Of a stretch of DNA of 64,000 nt, positions 1-8,486 are shown in pieces. Made by a program: the position numbers and the translations under genes. A model generated the notes under the pieces. The model was not told where the DNA came from and searched no databases. It saw only the letters and a program-made list of their open reading frames with translations. Each line of letters begins with the position of its first letter. The stretch's first letter is position 1. This stretch comes from a bacterium (GTDB taxonomy: Bacteria; Desulfobacterota; Desulfobulbia; Desulfobulbales; Desulfobulbaceae): assembly GCA_030538155.1 (NCBI GenBank), contig JAUNUN010000001.1:82654-146653 (forward strand). The letters run 5' to 3'.

Positions 1-376
1 TGACCTGCAAACGGCCGCCCAGATCGGCTATCACTACGCTTAAGCTCGCTCCATCTCCGGCCAGTGCCTTTATTTTGCCCGCATCAAGGGTATTCCAGGG
101 GTCAAAGAAGGAGTCAAAGTCATTCGTGTAGCGGTCAAGGAGCAGGGCCGCCCGAGCCACTTGCAGCCCGCCCTGCACCAGGGCATCAAGCCGTAACTCT
201 TCCTGCGCTGCCACCGCGCTGTCCCACTGCCTGTCCACCCTGCCCATCAACTGCAGGGTCAGGGCCACAAGAAAGCTGATGCAGGCCAGGGTGAGCACCA
301 GGGCCATGCCCCGGTTGTTTTCCCGCTGTGACTGCTGCACAAACTGCACGAAGCGCCTGAACAGGGAAGGATCCAT
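1..376 (-). CDS. gspK: Type II secretion minor pseudopilin GspK (N-terminal part, cut by window edge)
   Basis: Read directly from the minus strand: about 125 codons are present and the gene continues past position 1. The N-terminus has a basic leader ending in NNRG, then a hydrophobic helix beginning MALVLTLACISF. The prepilin peptidase site is therefore Gly|Met, and the Glu5 of other pseudopilins is absent, as is normal for GspK. GspK caps the pseudopilus tip with GspI and GspJ in the inner membrane and periplasm. Its ATG (376-374) shares one base with the TGA stop of gspJ (TGATG), so translation is probably coupled. Order and motif make the call firm, although the large GspK periplasmic domain lies mostly outside the window. 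Confidence 0.85.
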   Translation of the reverse strand, partial: MDPSLFRRFVQFVQQSQRENNRGMALVLTLACISFLVALTLQLMGRVDRQWDSAVAAQEELRLDALVQGGLQVARAALLLDRYTNDFDSFFDPWNTLDAGKIKALAGDGASLSVVIADLGGRLQV

Positions 377-1101
377 CAGCCGCCGCTCCCCTCATTTATG
401 CCTGTTAGACCTGTCCCCCGCTGCGGCCGGGCGCGGATCAGACCCACGGGCACAAGCACAGCTGTTTCATACACCCGACTGCGGCCCTTGTCCACATCGA
501 GCCAGAAATCCAGGCGGATACGCACTGCCGCCGGCAGCGAAACCTCCATAAGGCCTCCTGCTCCGGCCACGGCACTGTAGCGCCAGGTTTCGCCGCGCTC
601 GTTGAGCGCTTCAAACTCGACTGCACGCAGGCCATCGGCCAAAAGGAGAAAGCTGTCCTCCACCGCCTCTTCATCGCCAGCCGCGCCCAAGAGAAGCGGC
701 ACATCCGCGCGCAAGAGTTTCAGCCGCCGGCGGTCGTCTCGCTGCGTCTCCACTCGGTAGCTGATCAGGGCCGGGCCCCGGTACTGCTCCTGCGGGTTAA
801 AGACCAGATGGCCGAGGGAGGCGAAGCTGAGCGTATCGGCTAAATCCTCCTCCAAATACTGGGCCTCACCCTGGCCTGCGCGGAAAGGCAGGGCCGGTTC
901 CGCATAGGCAGTATTCAAATCTTCACTCAGTCGGCGCAGGGCGGTCTGGGCCTGTAGGGCCGCATCATCTTCTTCGCTCACCGCCTCCACCACTTTCACC
1001 GATGCCGTCAGGGCCGTGGCCAGCATGCTCATCACCAAGGCCAAGAGAGCAACGGCAATCAGCAGTTCAACTAGGGTAAAGCCGTCTTGTCGAAGTTTCA
1101 A
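376..1101 (-). CDS. gspJ: Type II secretion minor pseudopilin GspJ
   Basis: The 241-residue protein starts with a seven-residue leader MKLRQDG followed by FTLVELLIAVALLALV, the class III prepilin signal with cleavage after Gly7 and Glu at mature position 5. The start codon is TTG (1101-1099), overlapping the gspI TGA in a TTGA arrangement. The leader length and the overlap support this start over any ATG. The rest is a periplasmic domain of the size usual for GspJ. In the family GspJ forms the pseudopilus tip complex with GspI and GspK. It lies in the G-H-I-J-K order typical of gsp operons. Confidence 0.85.
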   Translation of the reverse strand: MKLRQDGFTLVELLIAVALLALVMSMLATALTASVKVVEAVSEEDDAALQAQTALRRLSEDLNTAYAEPALPFRAGQGEAQYLEEDLADTLSFASLGHLVFNPQEQYRGPALISYRVETQRDDRRRLKLLRADVPLLLGAAGDEEAVEDSFLLLADGLRAVEFEALNERGETWRYSAVAGAGGLMEVSLPAAVRIRLDFWLDVDKGRSRVYETAVLVPVGLIRARPQRGTGLTGINEGSGG

Positions 1102-1556
1102 GGCGGGCCCTCGATACCGCGCATGAACACGGTGCGCACCGTATAGGTGTAGTGCTTGGAGGCGCTGCCCCGCAGGGTGAGCTCAGCCAGCTTGAGCCGG
1201 CCGCTGCCGCCTGCTAGGCCGCTTTCCTCATCACTTAAGACACGCACCTGGAGTGACCAGTGCATGCCCGGATAAGCGGGGCCGAAATCGCCGCTTACAT
1301 CGGCAAGGCCGGCGAAATCCTGCAGGTTCAGCTCCGTCAGCTTGTGCTGGGCCAGCATGGCGGCCTGGCTGTGGAAACGCGCTTCTGCAGCCCTGTCCAC
1401 ATTGTCTGCCTGTACGCCAAAGAGGAGGATGCAACTCAGGGCGATCAGGCTGATGGCCACCAGCAGTTCCACGAAGGAAAAACCCGCACTACCCGCCGCA
1501 CCGCGCCGCAGAGGCAGGCCGAGCCTAGCGGAACAGTTCTGCAGATGTGGGATCGG
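1098..1556 (-). CDS. gspI: Type II secretion minor pseudopilin GspI
   Basis: A 152-residue pseudopilin. An unusually long leader of about 20 residues (starting MPIPHLQN) precedes GFSFVELLVAISLIAL, giving a prepilin site G|FSFVE. The ATG at 1556 is the closest plausible start and overlaps the end of gspH by about 30 bases. The frame stays open further upstream, but that part is only the shadow of gspH. The mature part is about 130 residues, normal for GspI, the organiser of the GspIJK tip. I identify it as GspI from position between H and J and from size, not from a diagnostic residue. Confidence 0.75.
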   Translation of the reverse strand, partial: PIPHLQNCSARLGLPLRRGAAGSAGFSFVELLVAISLIALSCILLFGVQADNVDRAAEARFHSQAAMLAQHKLTELNLQDFAGLADVSGDFGPAYPGMHWSLQVRVLSDEESGLAGGSGRLKLAELTLRGSASKHYTYTVRTVFMRGIEGPP

Positions 1557-2127
1557 CATATTCTTGCACCACCTTGACCCGGCCCAGAAAGGGCGAGGCC
1601 ACCAGGGAGAGCTGTTTTTCCCCATCCCGCGCCGCCAGCACAAGAATTGCGGGCTCGCTATAGCCCTTGCTGTTGATATGGAGACGGGGTTCTCGTTCAC
1701 GCTCGTTCTGTCGGGCGTACTGCCGCTCTTTCACGTGGATGGCTAGCAATGCAACTGTTTCCGGCAGGCGCAGGCTGTGCGCCCGGTCGGGATTTTGTCC
1801 TCTGTTCCGTTTCTGTATCCCTGCGGGCACAACGGCTTCAGCTACCAGCGCATGCTGATCTGCTGCATAGCGCAGCACGTAGGACTGCCGTTCTTGCCGG
1901 GCCAGTTGGGCCGTCTGCTGCAAAAAGACGATGGTCTGCCGCGCACCTGCCTGCAGGGCATCTCCCTGCACAAAAACTTGCAGCTTCGGCATGGCCAGAG
2001 CACCAATCAGCGCTATCAAGGCCACTACCACCAAGAGTTCCAGCAGGGTAAAGCCTGTGGAGCGTGCGCTGCCCAAACATGGCACGGTTGCTTGCTTACT
2101 GCAGTTCCCAGTTGTTGACATCCGCAT
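1525..2127 (-). CDS. gspH: Type II secretion minor pseudopilin GspH
   Basis: About 200 residues, with the prepilin motif STG|FTLLELLVVVALIALIG after a leader of roughly 25 residues. I chose the ATG at 2127 because a GGGGGAGAGG stretch lies six bases upstream. A second ATG sits at 2121 and a GTG would give a nine-residue leader, so the start is not certain. The gene overlaps the 3' end of the GspG-encoding ORF by about 30 bases. The C-terminal half is a soluble pseudopilin domain. GspH is a minor pseudopilin below the I-J-K tip. The assignment rests on operon order and motif. Confidence 0.75.
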   Translation of the reverse strand: MRMSTTGNCSKQATVPCLGSARSTGFTLLELLVVVALIALIGALAMPKLQVFVQGDALQAGARQTIVFLQQTAQLARQERQSYVLRYAADQHALVAEAVVPAGIQKRNRGQNPDRAHSLRLPETVALLAIHVKERQYARQNEREREPRLHINSKGYSEPAILVLAARDGEKQLSLVASPFLGRVKVVQEYADPTSAELFR

Positions 2128-2509
2128 CCTTACCCTCTCCCCCGGCCTGATTATCGGCCCCATAGGAGATAAGGTCAAACTCGTCATGCATGCCCGGGCA
2201 GAGGTACACATAATCCCCTCCCCAGGGATCCTTGGGCACCCTGCCCCGTTCCAGATAGCCGCCCTGTCGCCATTTGCGCGCAGGGCGGCCCAGGGTCGGC
2301 GGCGTTACCAGGGCCTGCAGGCCCTGTTCGGTGGTCGGATACTGACCATTATCCAAGCGGTAGAGCTTCAGGGCCTGCTCGATGGCGCGAATCTGCACCT
2401 CTGCCTTGGTGCGACGGGCCTCCTCGGGCCGGTCCATGATGCGAGGGGTGATTAGGGCCGCCAGGATGCCTAGAATGACGATGACCACCATCAGCTCGAT
2501 CAGGGTAAA
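2096..2509 (-). other. gspG: Mature GspG region within the fused ORF
   Basis: This marks the 137 codons after the predicted prepilin peptidase site (Gly799|Phe800 of the fused ORF). The segment alone matches a normal mature GspG in length and content: FTLIELMVVIVILGILAAL helix with Glu5, KAEVQIRAIEQALKLYRLDNG, then YPTTEQGLQAL and the C-terminal calcium-site region with DPWGGDY and GGEGKDADVNNW. GspG polymerises into the pseudopilus, so the cell would need it in larger amounts than the minor pseudopilins encoded downstream. Confidence 0.9.
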
Positions 2510-4906
2510 ACCCTGCTGATTGCCGGGCTTGGCGGTGCCTGATTGGTGCAGACGCCGGTGCAGTCCCGCAAAGATCGACAACCACATTGCGAAAGCAAGG
2601 CTGATAACGAGCATAGTCGCTGCGAGCGGGTCAGTGTGCAGGACCAGCCAGGAACAGGCAACCAGGGGCAGCAGCAATACAAACGCCAAGCCGCGCAGGC
2701 TCTTGTGCTCGACAATGGCCGCTGCCAGGGGCGGAGAGAGACGGTAATAGGTATTGACCAAAGATTGGCCAAGGGTATTGGTGTTCAGCATTTGATCTCT
2801 GAATTGACGCAAAATAGTGACCGCCGGGTGGCCCAGGGAGCCGAAGGCGGCTGTGGCGATGAAGCAGGCATCTGCTGTTTTGAACTGGAACTCGGGGCCG
2901 TAGTAGACTGCGCCACCTTGGCTCAAGGCATAGGCGCGCACATGGTAGAGCGTATTTGGCCGCAAATTGCCCAGGGCGGCGGTGAAGCGCCCATAGCCGG
3001 CGCCGCTTGCCACCGCACCCCGCTCTATGGAAGATGTCGATACGAATGCGGCCGGGCGGGCAGCACCAGCCGGCCCTTGCACCCTAGCCGAGTCGGCAAG
3101 CTCTTCATCTCCATCCTCTGCGGCCTCCGGCGGAGCAGCAGGCAGTACCGGGCCGGCTGAGGTGCTGTAGACCAGGCCCCGCTGCCGCACCACTGCTCCC
3201 AGCTCAGGCAATATTTCGCCGCCGCCGGCAGCGCCGGTCCGGGTGATGCCGACCGGTGGCGCGGTGCGCACGGCCAGGCTGCTTGTTCCCCGCTGGTTGA
3301 CAAAGGCATCAATGGTGTAGATGCTGGCCGCATCAAAGCGGGCCACTGCCATGGAACTGCCCCGGCCCCGCTCTGCCGTGCCCACCACCAGCACATTGCC
3401 GGCCGCATCTATGGCCGCGGCATAGCCGACTCCCTCACCCTCGCCGAAGTTGAACAGGCGCACCTTGGGCGTATCTTCCGGAGTCTTCTGCGGCTCAACC
3501 TGGGGCGCATCCACCGAAACGGCATCAGCTGTGGCCGCTGCCGCAGCAGGCACGAGAAAGTCCAGCAAGCCCTGTACTAATTGCTGCCGGAGTGGGTTCT
3601 GTGCAGAGGCGGGAGCCACGATCTGCGTGTCTGCTTGCACCCGCCTGTGCTGCCACGACAGGGGAATAGAACCCGCATCCGCTCGCCTGGTCTGCGTCCT
3701 TTTCACGCGGCGCTTAATCTCCGTGGATAGGACAGGATATTTCTTGCCCTCCTCCAGTTGCACCACCGGCAGATGCAGGTTGGGCGCATCCAGGGAACCG
3801 TTGTGCGGTGCATAGGAGGCGAGCAGGAATCGGCGTTGACCACCCTCAACGGCAAAGCCGCCGGCAATGACCCCACGCTCGTTCACCGCCACATCGTAGA
3901 GCACATCATCTTCAGCGCTGACCGGGTTGATCACTACCCCGCCCCTGCCGAAATCAGGATCCGGCTCGCCGTTGGAAAAGAAGCGGAACAGGGCCGTGTC
4001 CCTTCTGCCGGGCAAACCGCTTGCCCCAGCCACATACAAGAGCCCTTCCGCGTCAGCGGCCAGACGGTAGCCCTCGCTCATGGACAGGTTGCCCGCAGGC
4101 AGGGCCACCCCGCCCTTGCCAAAGCTCTTGTCCAGAAGTCCATGCTCATCCAGCGCGGCCAGCATAAGCGAAACCCGGCCACCGCTTCTGAAGGTGCCGG
4201 ACAGCACCACCCCGCCCTGATCCCGCAGGACAATGCCCTCGGCCCTGGATTCGCTACCCACGCCAATAAGGCTGACCCCGCGCTCGCCAAAGGAACTGTC
4301 CAGTTCGCCATCGGCCAGGTAGCGCGCGGCCACGGCCACGCTCCCGGTTGTGCCCGTGACATTGCCCGCCACCACAATTTTATTGTCCGGCGTAATCACC
4401 AGGGCGTTGATCTCGTCATCACCGCCGCTCACCGGGGTAATGACTACGCCGTTGCGGCCGAAATCCTTGTCCAGGCGGCCATCCGGAAAGTAGCAGGCCA
4501 GGGCGAAATCGCGGTTTTCGCCACTCGAGCTGTAGCCGCCCGCCACAATGCGGCCATCGGCCAGGATGCCCAGGGCCAGGGCCTCGTCATCCCCCATGGA
4601 TACTGAGGTAATGAGCGCGCCTTCGTGGTTGAAGCCGGGATCAAGACTGCCGTCCGCATTGAAACGCAAAAGGGAAAAATTTCTGGCCTGGCCGGGGTTT
4701 ACCGAGCCGGCCACCACGATCTTGCCGTCCGCTTGCAGTGCAACCGCATTGGCGCTGCTCTTTAGGCCCAGTTCTACCGCCACCCGACCATCCGCGCCAA
4801 AGCCGGCATCCAGACGGGGCGTGGCCAAGGCCGGGCCGCACAGTGCTGCTGCAAGAGTAAGCGCAAAGAGGATACAAACACAAAAAAGGCGAATCAGGCG
4901 GGACAT
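2096..4906 (-). CDS. Delta-60 repeat / CFI-box secreted protein fused in frame to major pseudopilin GspG
   Basis: One uninterrupted 936-residue ORF. Residues 1-28 form a signal peptide. About 30-370 contain six delta-60-type repeats (DGKIVVAG, DGRIVAGG and LDxxFGxxG elements). About 450-520 hold another such repeat, and about 540-675 look fibronectin-III-like (PNTLYHVRAYAL). At 681 comes CFIATAAFG, the CFI-box motif, followed by two hydrophobic segments and a basic HRRLHQ stretch. Residues 799|800 are G|FTLIELMVV, the prepilin site, and the final 137 residues are a complete GspG (YPTTEQGLQAL, DPWGGDY, ADNQAGGEG). GspG is the major pseudopilin of type II secretion. The gene follows a MoeA-like gene by 42 bases and overlaps gspH. 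No Shine-Dalgarno sequence precedes the two internal ATGs (2614, 2587) that could start a separate GspG. Real polyprotein, internal initiation and assembly error all remain open. Confidence 0.85.
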   Translation of the reverse strand: MSRLIRLFCVCILFALTLAAALCGPALATPRLDAGFGADGRVAVELGLKSSANAVALQADGKIVVAGSVNPGQARNFSLLRFNADGSLDPGFNHEGALITSVSMGDDEALALGILADGRIVAGGYSSSGENRDFALACYFPDGRLDKDFGRNGVVITPVSGGDDEINALVITPDNKIVVAGNVTGTTGSVAVAARYLADGELDSSFGERGVSLIGVGSESRAEGIVLRDQGGVVLSGTFRSGGRVSLMLAALDEHGLLDKSFGKGGVALPAGNLSMSEGYRLAADAEGLLYVAGASGLPGRRDTALFRFFSNGEPDPDFGRGGVVINPVSAEDDVLYDVAVNERGVIAGGFAVEGGQRRFLLASYAPHNGSLDAPNLHLPVVQLEEGKKYPVLSTEIKRRVKRTQTRRADAGSIPLSWQHRRVQADTQIVAPASAQNPLRQQLVQGLLDFLVPAAAAATADAVSVDAPQVEPQKTPEDTPKVRLFNFGEGEGVGYAAAIDAAGNVLVVGTAERGRGSSMAVARFDAASIYTIDAFVNQRGTSSLAVRTAPPVGITRTGAAGGGEILPELGAVVRQRGLVYSTSAGPVLPAAPPEAAEDGDEELADSARVQGPAGAARPAAFVSTSSIERGAVASGAGYGRFTAALGNLRPNTLYHVRAYALSQGGAVYYGPEFQFKTADACFIATAAFGSLGHPAVTILRQFRDQMLNTNTLGQSLVNTYYRLSPPLAAAIVEHKSLRGLAFVLLLPLVACSWLVLHTDPLAATMLVISLAFAMWLSIFAGLHRRLHQSGTAKPGNQQGFTLIELMVVIVILGILAALITPRIMDRPEEARRTKAEVQIRAIEQALKLYRLDNGQYPTTEQGLQALVTPPTLGRPARKWRQGGYLERGRVPKDPWGGDYVYLCPGMHDEFDLISYGADNQAGGEGKDADVNNWELQ

Positions 4907-4948
4907 ACCTTCTGTTGTACTGCTGGAGAAACCGGCATGCCGGCCGAC

Positions 4949-6013
4949 TCAGCTCTTGCCGAAGCTGCAGACCGGATAGCGGCAGTTCGGGCAATTGCGG
5001 CAGAAACCGCCATGACCAAGCTGGGCCAGTTCTTCCCGGCCTATCTGCTCGCCTGCAAGGATACGGGGAAGGATGAGGTCAAAGACGGTAATGCCGTGGA
5101 ACATGCCGCAGGCAGGCAGGCCGATGACCGGCACGGTGTCGATACGGCCGACGGCCAGCATGGCGCCGGGCAAGACCGGAGTACCGTAAACCAGTGCTTC
5201 CGCGCCTGCCATGCCGATGCCCAGGCGGGTGACATCGTCGGGATCAACCGACATCCCCCCGGAGATCACAATAAGATCTGCGCCCGCATCCAGGCAGGAG
5301 CGGATTTCAGCGGCGATCTGTGCGGGGTCGTCGGGCGCAAAGCGCACCTGTACTACCGAGGAGCCCAGACCGGCAAGTTTGGCCCGCAATACCTCCTCAA
5401 AGCGGTCGGCAACACGGCCTGAATAAACCTCGTTGCCGGTAATGACCAAGCCTGCCGCAGCTTTGCGTAAGGGCATTACCCGCAGTACCGGCTCGCCTGT
5501 TTGCACTGTGGCCACGGCCTCCTCTACCAGGGCGCGGCGGGCTACCAGGGGAATGAGCCTGGTTGCGCCGATCTGCTCGCCTTTCCGCACCGGAGTATTG
5601 TCCTGCAGGGTGGCGCACATAAGCTCGCCCAGCATATTGAAGCGGAAAAGCGCCTCCCGGTTGATCTTCAAAAGCCCATCTCGGCCGGCGCTAAAACCGA
5701 TCTTGCCTTCGGAGGGTTCCTGCGCATGCTCGACCCCCTCGCCGGCCAATGCACCCGCAAAGAGCAGGGCCGCCTCGTTTTCGTGCACCTCATCCGGCCC
5801 TAAGTTGAGCACATAGATGTGCTCCTTGCCGAGGCGACGCAGGGTTGCCACATCTTCCGGCCGGATAATATGCCCCTTCTTGAAGGCGCGACTCTTGCGC
5901 ACATCCTTGATTATCTCGGTAATATCGTGCGGCAAGACCATGCCCACCGCCTCTTCCACCGGCACGGTTTTCTTATTGTTGCACGAAGGCAGACACTCAT
6001 CCACTGCTGGCAT
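4949..6013 (-). CDS. Molybdopterin-binding (MoeA/MogA-like) protein with C-terminal cysteine cluster
   Basis: 354 residues. Residues about 180-330 form a MoCF-biosynthesis (MoaB/Mog fold) domain: LVITGNEVYSGRV, DLIVISGGMSVDPDD, and PVIGLPACGMFHG. The N-terminal 170 residues resemble the MoeA linker region. The protein ends in a cysteine-rich tail, CRNCPNCRYPVC, that could bind a metal or iron-sulfur cluster. Proteins of this type handle molybdopterin or the adenylated intermediate during Mo/W cofactor insertion. It is shorter than full MoeA (about 400) and longer than MogA, so I do not assign a symbol. The start is the ATG at 6013 with GGAG ten bases upstream. It is the first gene ahead of the pseudopilin operon, with no obvious functional link. 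Confidence 0.75.
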   Translation of the reverse strand: MPAVDECLPSCNNKKTVPVEEAVGMVLPHDITEIIKDVRKSRAFKKGHIIRPEDVATLRRLGKEHIYVLNLGPDEVHENEAALLFAGALAGEGVEHAQEPSEGKIGFSAGRDGLLKINREALFRFNMLGELMCATLQDNTPVRKGEQIGATRLIPLVARRALVEEAVATVQTGEPVLRVMPLRKAAAGLVITGNEVYSGRVADRFEEVLRAKLAGLGSSVVQVRFAPDDPAQIAAEIRSCLDAGADLIVISGGMSVDPDDVTRLGIGMAGAEALVYGTPVLPGAMLAVGRIDTVPVIGLPACGMFHGITVFDLILPRILAGEQIGREELAQLGHGGFCRNCPNCRYPVCSFGKS

Positions 6014-6339
6014 GACAGCACTTCTCCTATCTCAAGCAAAACCGAGGTTCAAGGCTAGGATGAACCTGTTGACAAGAAGATATATATACCACACTTGCGG
6101 CCAAATCCATTGCAAAAACGCCATTGCAAAAACCGTACAATTCCGCCCCGGCCTGATGCCTGCAGGAGAGCAGGACAATCGTTCCTTACAGGGGCCTCGC
6201 GCCAATGAATCCTTTACTGTTTTGCCCGGCAAGGATAGTATATCATTCAATAATCGTCCAATACTGCAGCCCTGCGTTGCCCGAATTGAACAGGCACCAG
6301 TCACGCACAGAGCCTTACACAGGCTGAAAAGGATACTCA
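6014..6339. other. Intergenic region between divergent genes, with a 13-bp tandem direct repeat
   Basis: A 326-base gap between the divergently transcribed MoeA-like and Trm112-like genes. It holds two direct copies of CCATTGCAAAAAC (6107-6119 and 6121-6133) next to an AT-rich TATATATA stretch at about 6081-6088. These could be an operator or promoter region for the minus-strand operon, but I see no clean -35/-10 pair. Otherwise no ORF with coding character and no RNA gene is visible. Confidence 0.4.
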
Positions 6340-6555
6340 ATGATAACACCAGAACTTGCCGACATCCTTGCCTGCCAGGCCTGCAAAGGGCCGGTGGAAG
6401 AGGACATCCCCGCCCAGGCCCTGGTCTGCCGCACCTGCCGACTTGCCTTTCCGGTGCACAACCACGGCGGCAAGATGCTGCCGGTGATGCTGGTTGAAGA
6501 GGCAGGCCCGATAGAGCCGCAGGCCGGGCTGGAGAGCAGCACGCCAACGCCGTAA
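6340..6555 (+). CDS. Trm112/YcaR-like small zinc-binding protein
   Basis: 71 residues starting MITPELADILACQACKGP, with two CxxC pairs (CQAC and CRTC) and the typical LxCRTCRLAFPV segment before a final region describing target alignment. Trm112-family proteins are small zinc-ribbon partners that stabilise methyltransferases; bacterial homologues are often found beside cell-envelope genes. An AAGGA sequence lies six bases before the ATG. It precedes a phosphohexomutase gene by about 108 bases. The partner protein cannot be deduced from the window. Confidence 0.8.
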   Translation: MITPELADILACQACKGPVEEDIPAQALVCRTCRLAFPVHNHGGKMLPVMLVEEAGPIEPQAGLESSTPTP

Positions 6556-6663
6556 ACTGAGGCCGGCTGCAGGCAGCGATGCCGAAATCATGCCATCCAC
6601 CATGTGAACTTATTTGCTGCGGCCTTCTCTTTCGAGCCGCCATCCTGAACCAAGGAGCTGATT

Positions 6664-8418
6664 ATGGTCACACCACATCCCATTACCGCACAGACAAGCC
6701 CGTTTATCACCGCGGGTGACCACGCAAACAGCCAATATTTCGAGGCGATCAAGGCCCTGGTTGCCGAACGGGAACGGGCTGAGGCCGCCGAGCGGCCACG
6801 CTGGCAGGAGGCCATTGACGAAGTCTATACCCTGGTTGGCGATGAGATCCGCAGCAATGCGGGCCGGCCCAGCCAGGCTATCTCCTTCGGCACCTCGGGC
6901 TGGCGCGGCACCCTGGGAAAAGACCTCTTTCTGCGCTCGGTCGCGGTGGTGACGGCCGCCATCCTCACCCTTTATAAGGATGCCGAGGCAGATACCTCCC
7001 TGCACGAAAGCCTTGGGGTAAGCAGCTTTGCCGAAATGCAGGAGCGCGGCTGCGTGCTTGGTTTTGACAACCGCTTCGGCGGGCCCATGCTTGCCCTGGC
7101 CGTGGCCAATGTGTTGGCCGCCAATCAAGTGAAAATATTCTACGCGGGCGAGGCCACTACCGGCGCGCTTTCCGCCTCGGTTTTGATCAACCGGGCCGCC
7201 TTTTCCATCAACCTGACCCCCAGCCACAACCCGCTCCAGTACGGCGGCTTCAAGTACAATGCCGCCGATGCAGGCCCGGCAGCGGAAATCCTTACCAGCA
7301 ATATCACCCGCATTGCCGGGGACTATATGGAACGCAAGGCAGTGCCCTTTCTGGCCGGTTCTGTAGACTTGCAACAACCGCTCAACACCCTGCCCGGCAT
7401 TATTCAGGAAAATGCCCTCAAGAGCTGGCAGCAGTTGATCCGTCGGGGCAAGGCCAGGCATGGCATTGATTACGACGGTTTGCTGGCCGATTTTGCCGCC
7501 GGCACGGATATAGTGGTCTGCGTGGATGCCGTGCACGGCGCTTCCCGGGATCAGATCGCAGATCTTCTGGGCAATCCCGGCAAAGATCGTCTCCTTTTGC
7601 TGCGCAACACACCGGATCCAACCTTTGGCGGCATTGCGCCCGAACCCTCGGCCGCCAACATGCACCTTACCCTCAAGGCCCTGACCGCCGCACCGCAGTC
7701 GCTCAAACTCGGGGCCGTCATCGACCCGGACGGCGACCGCATCCGCTTCACCGACGGCGAGGTGGAAATCTCCATGAACCAATTCGGCGCCATGGCCTAC
7801 CACTACCTGCATGAAGTCAAGGGCAAGCGCGGCATGGTGGCCAAAACCGTGGCCTCCAGCAATCTGGCCAACGCGGTGGCAGCCAGTCTGGGCGAAGAGG
7901 TCTTTGAACCCAAGGTCGGCTTCAAGGAATTCAAACCGGTGATCGACCAGGCCCTGGTCTGCTTCGAGGAGTCGGACGGCATCACCCTTATCGGCCATAC
8001 CTCGGAAAAGGACGCCTTTATCGGCCTTATTCTGGCGCTCGACATGATGCTGACCCTGAAAAAACCTTTGGGCGCATATTTGAAAGAAATCGAAGAGCAG
8101 TACGGCCACTACTATCCGGAAAAGGACGGCGTCACCGTGTCCCAGCAGGGCGAGGCCCTGTTCGCCGCCCTGGACGGCCTCAAGCGCTACGATGTGGGCT
8201 CGACCATTCCCGTGGGCGGAGAAAACAAGACCATCAAGGAGGTTATTGCCATAGATGGCCGCAAAATGATTCTGGAAGACAACTCCTGGATTATGATCCG
8301 TCCCTCGGGTACGGAGCCGAAGGTGCGTTTTTACGTGGAGGCGCGTGATCCCAAGGGTTGTGCCCAGTTGGTCGAGGCCGCCAAATCACTCCTTGCCGAA
8401 ACAGGGCTCCTGCCATAA
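6664..8418 (+). CDS. Phosphoglucomutase / phosphomannomutase family enzyme
   Basis: 584 residues with all four alpha-D-phosphohexomutase signatures. The catalytic serine lies in TPSHNP (Ser187), the metal loop is DPDGDR (354-359), the sugar-specificity loop is EESDGITL, and the phosphate-binding loop is RPSGTEPK (546-553). GTSGWRG near residue 79 starts domain I. The enzyme interconverts hexose 1- and 6-phosphates in the cytoplasm and would supply glucose-1-P or mannose-1-P for glycogen or surface glycan synthesis. The length matches the large phosphoglucomutase subgroup. Sugar preference cannot be told by eye. A clear AAGGAG precedes the ATG by six bases. Confidence 0.88.
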   Translation: MVTPHPITAQTSPFITAGDHANSQYFEAIKALVAERERAEAAERPRWQEAIDEVYTLVGDEIRSNAGRPSQAISFGTSGWRGTLGKDLFLRSVAVVTAAILTLYKDAEADTSLHESLGVSSFAEMQERGCVLGFDNRFGGPMLALAVANVLAANQVKIFYAGEATTGALSASVLINRAAFSINLTPSHNPLQYGGFKYNAADAGPAAEILTSNITRIAGDYMERKAVPFLAGSVDLQQPLNTLPGIIQENALKSWQQLIRRGKARHGIDYDGLLADFAAGTDIVVCVDAVHGASRDQIADLLGNPGKDRLLLLRNTPDPTFGGIAPEPSAANMHLTLKALTAAPQSLKLGAVIDPDGDRIRFTDGEVEISMNQFGAMAYHYLHEVKGKRGMVAKTVASSNLANAVAASLGEEVFEPKVGFKEFKPVIDQALVCFEESDGITLIGHTSEKDAFIGLILALDMMLTLKKPLGAYLKEIEEQYGHYYPEKDGVTVSQQGEALFAALDGLKRYDVGSTIPVGGENKTIKEVIAIDGRKMILEDNSWIMIRPSGTEPKVRFYVEARDPKGCAQLVEAAKSLLAETGLLP

Positions 8419-8486
8419 TGTAGCGAAAAGAAGGACAATCGGAAGCATTCGGATATTTTGACTCTTTCAAGCTCAGGTGAAGCCTT

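Noticed and set aside
6069-6090. TTGACA followed by TATATATA as a plus-strand promoter
   Set aside because: The two elements are only about six bases apart, far from the 16-18 needed.
6095-6115. Possible sigma-54 promoter (GG...GC) near the tandem repeat
   Set aside because: The GG to GC spacing is 11 bases instead of the required 10 and the flanking consensus is poor.
6664-8109. 499-codon open frame on the minus strand opposite the phosphohexomutase gene
   Set aside because: It is the antisense shadow of a gene with all catalytic motifs. The long frame comes from GC-rich third positions.
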